A DNA stretch of 10,390 nt from Sphingomonadales bacterium (GTDB taxonomy: Bacteria > Pseudomonadota > Alphaproteobacteria > Sphingomonadales > Sphingomonadaceae), in the NCBI GenBank assembly GCA_024636595.1, contig JAGXGT010000067.1, positions 1 to 10,390 of the forward strand, given 5' to 3'. Of this stretch, positions 6,018 to 10,390 are shown in pieces (position 1 is the first letter of the stretch; each line of letters starts with the position of its first letter). A program made the translations under genes and the position numbers. The notes under the pieces are model-generated. The model searched no databases and was not told the DNA's origin. It saw nothing but the letters and a program-made list of their open reading frames with translations.

Positions 6018-6929
6018 ATGCTGACCGGAACCGGATTGTGGATCGCGGCCATGGCCATGCTTTCAGGAGATGCCGCGGCGGCGCCGGATGGCGCGGCGTT
6101 CGATCCGCAGATCGCGGCCGCAGCATTCGTCGCAGCGGAGCAGCAGGCGCCGATGGTCTTTACGACCCGCGACGTATCGCGCTGCAACGGTCGCTGGATG
6201 CTTCACGCCGATGCGGTGGACGATGGCGCGTTCCCGGAAGCGGCGATGGATGCCTTCCCCGAAGCGCTGCGCTTGCCCTACGCCATACAGGCGGTGGAAT
6301 TTTTCCGCACGACCGAGCTGGACCATCCGGCCTATCGCGATGCCGCCGACACGGCCGAGCGACAGCTGCAGCGCGCTCTCGCCGGGGACAGCGCGGCCAG
6401 CCGCAGCTATTTTGAAGCGCTGGGCCAATGCTCCATGCAGCCGGAGGAGGTGCGCGAATATCCCGCCGATGCGGTCGATGCCCCCGCGACGCCCAGTCCC
6501 GAATCCGCGTTCGAGCGGCTCAAGGCGCTGGCCGGCGTCTGGCAACCGCTGGGCAAGCCCGAGAGCGCCTTGCGGATCCGCTTCTATCCGACGGCGCGCG
6601 GATCGGTGCTGGTCGAGGAATGGACCGGCAACGGCGCCCCCCATTCGCTGACCCTTTATCACCGCGATGGCGACGCGTTGCTGGCGACCCACTATTGCCC
6701 GCAAGGCAATCAGCCGCGCCTGGCGCTGACGGCGGATAGCGAAGGGGGGATCCGCTTTGCGTTCCGCGACGCCACCGATCTCGACCCGGCGCACGAACAG
6801 CATCAGTCCGCGCTCCGGTTCGAGATCGCTGGTCCTGGTCCTGGTCGCGTGACGCGCAGCGAAAGCTACCGCGACGGCCACGGCGACGAGCATCCGTCGC
6901 AGCTGGTGCTGGAGCGGATATCGGACTGA
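6018..6929 (+). CDS. Secreted protein with C-terminal lipocalin-like domain
   Basis: This 303-residue product begins with a signal-peptide-like segment (LTGTGLWIAAMAMLSGDAAAA, cleavage near residue 22), so it should be periplasmic. The middle part (about 25-155) is unfamiliar, helix-rich and has Cys in SRCNGRW and GQCSMQP. From about 165 (FERLKALAGVWQPLG) to the end it looks like a lipocalin-like beta-barrel of the DUF1579/DUF6265 sort, with the conserved LYHRDGDALLATHYC and GNQPRL strings. I chose ATG 6018 over GTG 6015 because GGGGGAGGA (6001-6009) is better spaced to it. The specific ligand or function is unknown. It sits between the two copies of the DUF2726 3' end and converges with the intact DUF2726 gene 60 bp downstream. 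GC content is high, like the chromosomal genes. Confidence 0.75.
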   Translation: MLTGTGLWIAAMAMLSGDAAAAPDGAAFDPQIAAAAFVAAEQQAPMVFTTRDVSRCNGRWMLHADAVDDGAFPEAAMDAFPEALRLPYAIQAVEFFRTTELDHPAYRDAADTAERQLQRALAGDSAASRSYFEALGQCSMQPEEVREYPADAVDAPATPSPESAFERLKALAGVWQPLGKPESALRIRFYPTARGSVLVEEWTGNGAPHSLTLYHRDGDALLATHYCPQGNQPRLALTADSEGGIRFAFRDATDLDPAHEQHQSALRFEIAGPGPGRVTRSESYRDGHGDEHPSQLVLERISD

Positions 6930-6989
6930 CAATCGCCCGACGGGTGGTGCAGCTATGTCGGCGCAAGCCCGCAAGCAAAAAGAAAATCC

Positions 6990-7628
6990 TTAACTGCTGG
7001 GCACCAACTTCTCCACCAACCGCCGCAGCTCCCCCGCCGTCGTATGCCCAGCCACCACCTCATGATAACCAATCCCCGCCCGCCGCAGCGCCTCTTTCTT
7101 CACCGCATCGCGCGCCGCCGCTGTGCCTTGATGGTGGCCCGTCCCCTGATATTCGATGGCGTGGATCACGCGGGAGTCGGGGTCCATCAGGGCAAAGTCG
7201 ACGCGCTTGGCATTGACCGCGCCATAGGCGTCCCGGTCGGGGCTGGCGAGAAACTCGCCCAGCGACACCTGCGCCATCACCTGCCAGCCCGGATTGCGCG
7301 CGATCACGGCGGCGTCGAGTGCCTTGAACAGTTTTGCCTCGGGCCGGTTGAGCAGCGGCCGCGCCCGGAACTCGGCGCCCATCACGCAGGCTAGCTGGCT
7401 GGTCGCGATATCCTCCGCGTTCGCTGACTCCGCCTTCGCACCGTTTTGAACGACGGCAAATTTGCCGCCCCGTTTGCCCCTGTTCCGCCCCTGCCAATAG
7501 GCGCGGCGCTCGGCGCGTTTCTGTCCCTCGACCAGACGCTCCACGCCAATACCCAGCACCGCCCCGACGGCCAAGAGGGCCATGAGCAGAAGCGGCTTGT
7601 CGATCAGCGCAAGAATTTCCACAGGCAT
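6990..7628 (-). CDS. Membrane-anchored DUF2726 (restriction-endonuclease-like fold) protein
   Basis: From ATG 7628 the product has 212 residues. Residues 11-30 form one hydrophobic membrane segment (KPLLLMALLAVGAVLGIGVE), followed by a basic stretch (37-56). The DUF2726 domain runs from about 88 to 208: FRARPLLNRPEAKLFKALD, WQVMAQVSLGEFL, then VDFALMD and IEYQG. E98, D144, E159-x-Q161 and K178 resemble the acidic and Lys/Gln core of PD-(D/E)xK nuclease-like proteins such as NERD and DUF2726, but activity is unproven. The open frame extends to 8003 (337 residues), but that extension runs antisense through the thioesterase gene start and lacks domain features, so the shorter start is preferred; its Shine-Dalgarno is not clear. 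Its 3' 127 bases are duplicated at 5624-5750. Confidence 0.8.
   Translation of the reverse strand: MPVEILALIDKPLLLMALLAVGAVLGIGVERLVEGQKRAERRAYWQGRNRGKRGGKFAVVQNGAKAESANAEDIATSQLACVMGAEFRARPLLNRPEAKLFKALDAAVIARNPGWQVMAQVSLGEFLASPDRDAYGAVNAKRVDFALMDPDSRVIHAIEYQGTGHHQGTAAARDAVKKEALRRAGIGYHEVVAGHTTAGELRRLVEKLVPSS
7000..7126 (-). repeat. Second copy of the 127-bp duplicated segment
   Basis: This segment is the intact partner of 5624-5750, in the same orientation and offset by 1376 bases. It codes for the last 42 or so residues of the DUF2726 protein. Confidence 0.8.
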
Positions 7629-7875
7629 GGCATCGCTATGCCAGAATTCGGTCAATAAACTGTCAACAACGTTCCATGTTTCTGTCCCGTTACTTGTGCC
7701 GGTCTTGGTAGCTGCGGGTGGATAGTGCGACCAGTTCATCGCTCGCTGACAAACCCAGACCCCTGCGCGCCGCCGTTCTATCAGATATGACAGGCTGGAC
7801 GAAGCCGGCTCAGACCTTATGCTACTGCCAGGCGGAAACCATATCCGCCAACCAGCAAGGTGGAGCAGGACCAAT

Positions 7876-8331
7876 ATGACTGAAACGCAATCGCAGGCAG
7901 CCCCCAAACCCAAATATCGGGTCGCATTCGTTGAACGCACTGGTCTGAAAGCCATCGCCGAAGGCCGCGGCCATGCGAATCTGCTGATGCCGCTGGCGGG
8001 CAATGAAAATCATGTCGGCGTGCTCTATATGGGCGCCTATACCGTGCTCGCCGAGGCGGTCGCGGCGCTGCCCGGCATCTCGCTGCTCGATGTCGAGCGC
8101 CACTTCCCGATCCTCAAGGAAATCTACGTCGATTTCCACAAGCCCGCCGCCAGCGATGTCACCGCCGAATACCGATTGTCGGAGCAAGTCATCGAAACCC
8201 TGCTCGCCGATCTCGAGCGCAAGGGCAGTGCCACCTATATCGCCGAATTCCCGATGCACGACGCCGAGGACACCCATGTCGCCACCGGCCGGGTCACAGT
8301 CAAATTGCTCACCCACGGCTGGCAGAAATAG
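7876..8331 (+). CDS. Hotdog-fold thioesterase (YiiD C-terminal / DUF4442-like)
   Basis: The 151-residue protein has the hotdog pattern of PaaI/DUF4442/YiiD-C proteins: HANLLMPLAGNENHVGVLY followed by the central helix MGAYTVLAEAVAALPG, then strands IYVDFHKPAASDVTAEYRL and THVATGRVTVKLLT. Such enzymes hydrolyse acyl-CoA-type thioesters; the substrate here is unknown. ATG 7876 was chosen because GCAGGA (7865-7870) precedes it closely; the open frame extends back to 7819 without a ribosome binding site. It is divergent from the DUF2726 gene across a 247-bp region and 38 bp upstream of the lipoprotein gene on the same strand, so the two may be co-transcribed. The protein is cytosolic with no signal sequence. 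Confidence 0.85.
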   Translation: MTETQSQAAPKPKYRVAFVERTGLKAIAEGRGHANLLMPLAGNENHVGVLYMGAYTVLAEAVAALPGISLLDVERHFPILKEIYVDFHKPAASDVTAEYRLSEQVIETLLADLERKGSATYIAEFPMHDAEDTHVATGRVTVKLLTHGWQK

Positions 8332-8369
8332 CGGCGGGAACCTTTTTTCAACCAAGGAGTCATCACCTT

Positions 8370-8954
8370 ATGAAACCAATATTTTCCCTCGTGCCGCTCG
8401 CTCTGCTGGCGGCCTGTTCTTCGCAATCGCCCCCCGATTCCGAACAGGCGACGGATGAGGTTTCTACACCCGCTACGCCGGTGGCCCCGGAGAAGGCCGC
8501 GCCCACGCCTGATCCGGTGCCATCGGCGAATACCCTGACCCTCGCCGGTCTCGGCGATCTGCGCATCGGCAAGCCGGTTCCTGCCGGCAGCAGCTGGAGC
8601 GCAGAGGGCGCGCAGGCGTCGGACAGCTGCATCGTGCTGGCGTCGCCCGATTATCCCGGCGCCTACGCGATCACCGAAGGCGGCAAGGTCCGCCGCATCT
8701 CGATCGGCCAGCGCTCCAAGATCAAGCTGGCCGAGGGCATCGGCGTCGGCGCCACCGAAGCCGCAGTGAAGCAGGATTTCCCGTTCCCGGCGACGCCGCA
8801 TAAATATGTCGACGCCCCCGGCAAATATCTGACCGCTCCCAACGCCGACAGCGGCGATCCCGCGCTGATGTTCGAGATCGACAGCGACGGCAGGGTCAGC
8901 CAGATGCACGTCGGCACGATGCCCACGCTCGGCTATGTCGAGGCCTGTTCCTAG
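8370..8954 (+). CDS. Putative lipoprotein of unknown function
   Basis: The 194-residue product starts with a lipoprotein signal: MKPIFSLVPLALLAAC with a lipobox LAAC, so Cys16 is the likely lipidation site. A proline, alanine, threonine and glutamate-rich linker (about 20-52) leads to a folded part from TLTLAGLGDLRIGKPVP onward. C90 or nearby in SDSCIVLAS and the final CS could form a disulfide. The repeated GxGDLRIG / GIGVGATEAAVKQ theme resembles small envelope proteins annotated only as hypothetical in sphingomonads. AAGGAG (8354-8359) gives a strong ribosome binding site for ATG 8370. The membrane anchor lacks an Asp at +2 (it is Ser), so outer-membrane sorting is expected. The function is not recognised. 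Confidence 0.85.
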   Translation: MKPIFSLVPLALLAACSSQSPPDSEQATDEVSTPATPVAPEKAAPTPDPVPSANTLTLAGLGDLRIGKPVPAGSSWSAEGAQASDSCIVLASPDYPGAYAITEGGKVRRISIGQRSKIKLAEGIGVGATEAAVKQDFPFPATPHKYVDAPGKYLTAPNADSGDPALMFEIDSDGRVSQMHVGTMPTLGYVEACS

Positions 8955-8958
8955 GAAC
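8947..8958. repeat. 12-bp perfect palindrome over the lipoprotein stop codon
   Basis: GTTCCTAGGAAC is perfectly self-complementary and contains the TAG stop (8952-8954). It may be chance, a protein binding site, or the start of the structured region that follows. Confidence 0.5.
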
Positions 8959-8983
8959 GCGGTTCAACGGTCAACCCCGAATT

Positions 8984-9092
8984 CCTCCCCGCTTGCGGGG
9001 GGCGCCGGGTTGAATTGCTCCCAGCAATTCAAGATCGATCTGGGAGATCGATCGACCCGAAGCCGGACCGCGCGAAGCGTGGTGGAGGGGGC
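8984..9092. repeat. Composite intergenic repeat with four nested hairpins
   Basis: In order: CCCCGCTTGCGGGG (8987-9000); a 10-bp perfect stem with CCC loop (9010-9032); a 9-bp perfect stem with GGG loop (9033-9053), directly abutting the previous one; and CCGCGC-GAA-GCGTGG (9068-9082, one G-T pair). CCTCC at 8984 and GGAGG at 9084 can close the whole unit. The first and last hairpins resemble GC-rich dispersed repeats of sphingomonads. The two middle stems differ from that pattern and have complementary loops. The intergenic gap 8955-9244 holds nothing else but the terminator at its right end. Confidence 0.65.
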
Positions 9093-9156
9093 GTGCGTCT
9101 AAACGCAATGCCGGGGTCCTGAACGCGCCCCAGCCACTAACCCAACCCCAACAAAA

Positions 9157-9181
9157 AAGCCGCCCCGTAAAGGGACGGCTT
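9157..9181 (-). terminator. Rho-independent terminator for the csbD-like gene
   Basis: AAGCCGCCCC (9157-9166) pairs with GGGACGGCTT (9172-9181) with one mismatch and a 5-base loop. Read on the minus strand the stem is followed by a run of T (the AAAAAA at 9153-9158), so it ends transcription coming from the right. It lies about 64 bases past the csbD-like stop. Confidence 0.85.
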
Positions 9182-9244
9182 CTTGGTCGGCGCTGCTATA
9201 CGGGGGGTGGGGGAGTGCAGCGCCGTTGGTTCAGGGATACAGGC

Positions 9245-9415
9245 TTAAACTTTGTCGCCGAGAGCGCCCTTGACGGAGCCCTTGACCTGCTGGGCCTTGC
9301 CCTTGGTTTCCTGAGCCGCACCCTTGGCGCGGGTCTCAGGATCATTGCTGTTCTGCTTGGCCTTGCCAACGGCTTCGTTCACATTGCCTTTTGCTTTGTC
9401 TACGAGTTCGCCCAT
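9245..9415 (-). CDS. CsbD-like small stress protein
   Basis: This short gene encodes 56 residues starting MGELVDKAKGNVNEAVGKAK, then NSNDPETRAKGAAQETKGKA and QQVKGSVKGALGDKV. The composition, rich in K, A, G, Q and E with repeated KGKA/VKG units, is that of CsbD-family proteins, small hydrophilic proteins induced by general stress in many bacteria; the molecular role is not established. ATG 9415 is preferred over ATG 9421 because AAGGA (9424-9428 on the plus strand, as TCCTT) is about 8 bases away; it is too close to the upstream ATG, which would add Met-Lys. It has its own terminator at 9157-9181. It is far downstream of the GFA gene (218 bp), so it probably has its own promoter. Confidence 0.88.
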   Translation of the reverse strand: MGELVDKAKGNVNEAVGKAKQNSNDPETRAKGAAQETKGKAQQVKGSVKGALGDKV

Positions 9416-9527
9416 TTTCATGGTCCTTCTGTTTGGCCGGTTGTCCGGCCCTTGGGGGATGCAGGCGTTGTTGCCTGCACAATCTATCTAAGCACGAACG
9501 CCCCGTTTGTTCCCGCGGTGAAATCAT

Positions 9528-9557
9528 TCTGGCGCTCAATAAAAACGCTCTGGCGCT
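9528..9557. repeat. Direct repeat TCTGGCGCT, two copies 21 bases apart
   Basis: TCTGGCGCT occurs at 9528-9536 and 9549-9557. The spacing is two helical turns, which would place both copies on one DNA face about 110-140 bp upstream of the csbD-like start. This is compatible with an activator or repressor site, but also with chance. Confidence 0.3.
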
Positions 9558-9633
9558 TTCGCGAACGGGAGCCCGTGCTGGCAACAAAATGCGCCGCTTG
9601 ATCCGCAGCGGAACCCGCGAAGCGCCGCCGTCG

Positions 9634-10083
9634 TCAATCCTGTTGCGCCGCCTCGATCATCGCGAACAGCTCGGCCCCGGTCCGCGTCTCGCTGTCCCCG
9701 GCAAAGCTGTAATAGCCGGGCTTCTCATCAATAAACACCTGTCGCTTCAGGCGCAGGCTGGCATCCTTGTCGGTCGCCTCATCAAACAGCCCGGCGCAGA
9801 CCATATGCTCGCCACTGTCTTTCAGCCGATAGAACAGATGCGATCCGCAAGCCGAACAAAAGGCCCGCTCCGCCCATTCGGACGAGCTGTAGACGGCCAT
9901 CTTCTCTGCCCCGTCGATCACCACATCGGTCCCGCAATCAATCTCGACAAACGGCCCACCACCCCAGCGCCGGCACATCCGGCAATGACAGGCATCGACA
10001 TGGCTGGCGGCTTGGGTTGCGGTGATGGTGATGGCGCCGCAGAGACAGTGGCCTTGGCGGTTGGTTGTTTGGGTGGTGGTCAT
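9634..10083 (-). CDS. GFA-family (CENP-V/GFA fold) zinc-binding protein
   Basis: This 149-residue protein has the CENP-V/GFA cysteine pattern: C13-x-C15 (GHCLCGAI), C32-x-C34-xx-C37 (ACHCRMCRRW) and C76-xx-C79 (FCSACGSH). These bind one structural and one catalytic zinc in relatives. The family was named for a glutathione-dependent formaldehyde-activating enzyme, but most members have unknown substrates, and the original spontaneous-reaction accelerator role is disputed for some; I would not assign a reaction here. AGGAGG lies 8 bases before ATG 10083, a strong ribosome binding site. No partner gene such as a glutathione-dependent dehydrogenase is nearby. Downstream 218 bp separate it from the csbD-like gene. 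The 10084-10250 upstream region is AT-rich and probably holds its promoter, though I see no convincing boxes. Confidence 0.92.
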   Translation of the reverse strand: MTTTQTTNRQGHCLCGAITITATQAASHVDACHCRMCRRWGGGPFVEIDCGTDVVIDGAEKMAVYSSSEWAERAFCSACGSHLFYRLKDSGEHMVCAGLFDEATDKDASLRLKRQVFIDEKPGYYSFAGDSETRTGAELFAMIEAAQQD

Positions 10084-10250
10084 GCGGTTTCCTCCTGTTG
10101 AAGGTAACTTTAACTGATTATATTAGCTGAATTAGCAGATTCATGGCAGCTTGTTGTCGTTTAGTGCGCCAACGCTGGATGGACTGCAGTTAACACAGTT
10201 ACGGTTCAAGAAAACATATTCCCATTACCAAATAATGCACGCATGTTGGC

Positions 10251-10390
10251 CTAGGACCTGTTGACAAATTCACGCATCCATAATCGGATTGAGACGAGTT
10301 GTATGAAGCCGAGGTAGCTGTCGGCGGTTTTGTCGTATCTGGTGGCCAGTCTGCGGGCATTTTTGAGCTTGTTGAAACAGCGCTCGACCA
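10251..10390 (-). CDS. IS5-family transposase, C-terminal part only (runs off the window)
   Basis: The minus strand encodes VERCFNKLKNARRLATRYDK, then TADSYLGFIQL and IRLWMREFVNRS, followed by TAG. ERxFxxLKxxRRxATRYDKxAxxYL is the C-terminal signature of IS5-family DDE transposases (IS427/IS1031 type), including the late catalytic Glu in VERCF. The 5' part lies beyond the right edge, so whether the gene is intact cannot be told. The stop TAG falls in CTAG directly outside GGACCTGTTGACAAAT, which looks like the IS terminal repeat. Confidence 0.88.
   Translation of the reverse strand, partial: VERCFNKLKNARRLATRYDKTADSYLGFIQLVSIRLWMREFVNRS
10254..10269. repeat. Probable terminal inverted repeat of the IS5-family element
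   Basis: GGACCTGTTGACAAAT follows directly after CTAG and reads like an IS5/IS427-group end (the CTGTTGACAAAT core). The opposite end is outside the window, so the exact boundary is inferred. Confidence 0.5.

Noticed and set aside
6063..6974. Minus-strand open frame of 303 codons opposite the secreted protein
   Set aside because: Arg-rich composition of an antisense shadow in GC-rich DNA. The plus strand has a signal peptide, ribosome binding site and conserved lipocalin-like motifs.
7638..7666. TTGACA (minus strand) with TGGCAT 17 bases on, as a DUF2726 promoter
   Set aside because: The -35 is perfect but the -10 is poor, and transcription would begin only about 3 bases before the ATG, so I do not call it.
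7629..8003. N-terminal extension of the DUF2726 protein (125 codons)
   Set aside because: It overlaps the thioesterase gene in antisense and has no domain character; the membrane segment begins just after ATG 7628.
9498..9514. GGGAAC...CGTT on the minus strand as an EcfG general-stress promoter for csbD
   Set aside because: The GGAAC to CGTT gap is 8 bases instead of about 16-18, and no good -10 lies at the correct distance.
9391..10101. Long plus-strand open frame (236 codons)
   Set aside because: It is antisense to the well-supported GFA gene and the csbD upstream region, has no recognisable domain, and the GFA strand has a strong ribosome binding site and zinc motifs.
1..10390. CRISPR array or rRNA/tRNA genes
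   Set aside because: No regularly spaced direct repeats and no conserved rRNA or tRNA signatures were seen.

Overview
The window looks like chromosome from an alphaproteobacterium, most likely a sphingomonad. Most genes are GC-rich, and the mix is typical of that group: riboswitch-controlled thiC, a PaaI/YiiD-like hotdog thioesterase, a small CsbD protein, a GFA-family protein, a secreted protein with a lipocalin-like THYC...GNQPR motif, and GC-rich intergenic hairpin repeats. The genus cannot be fixed from this sequence alone.

Layout. (1) 1-2053: a TPP riboswitch, almost complete but cut by the window edge, followed by thiC (HMP-P synthase of thiamine biosynthesis). (2) 2054-2349: intergenic DNA with three hairpin or inverted-repeat elements of a dispersed type. 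(3) 2350-5397: an AT-richer accessory island. It holds a HEPN-domain gene split by a complete 1271-bp IS3-family (IS407-group) element with 4-bp target duplications. Convergent to it is a two-gene minus-strand operon, DUF5343 followed by TIGR02391/Ymh, with a 14-bp overlap. The TIGR02391 protein and the broken gene both carry an R-x4-H HEPN-type motif. (4) 5398-6017: no intact gene. It holds the operon's upstream region, a pseudoknot-like set of inverted repeats, a remnant about 127 bp long of the 3' end of the DUF2726 gene found 1.4 kb further on, and a hairpin leader. (5) 6018-8954: a secreted lipocalin-like protein (+), a membrane-anchored DUF2726 nuclease-fold protein (-), and a co-directional thioesterase and lipoprotein (+). 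(6) 8955-9244: a structured intergenic repeat with two adjacent hairpins whose loops are complementary, then a terminator facing left. (7) 9245-10083: a small csbD-like gene and a GFA-family gene, both on the minus strand. (8) 10251-10390: the 3' end of an IS5-family transposase running off the right edge.

The most interesting part is the island at 2.3-5.4 kb. Removing the IS and one copy of ACGC restores an exact 195-codon HEPN reading frame. In the interrupted state the first three bases of the IS (TGA) supply an in-frame stop just after the HEPN motif. Next to it, the DUF5343-TIGR02391 pair has the organisation of a toxin-antitoxin or abortive-infection module: a helical regulator-like protein with a charged linker, translationally coupled to a HEPN-like putative RNase. 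The functional reading is inference; the architecture is visible in the sequence.
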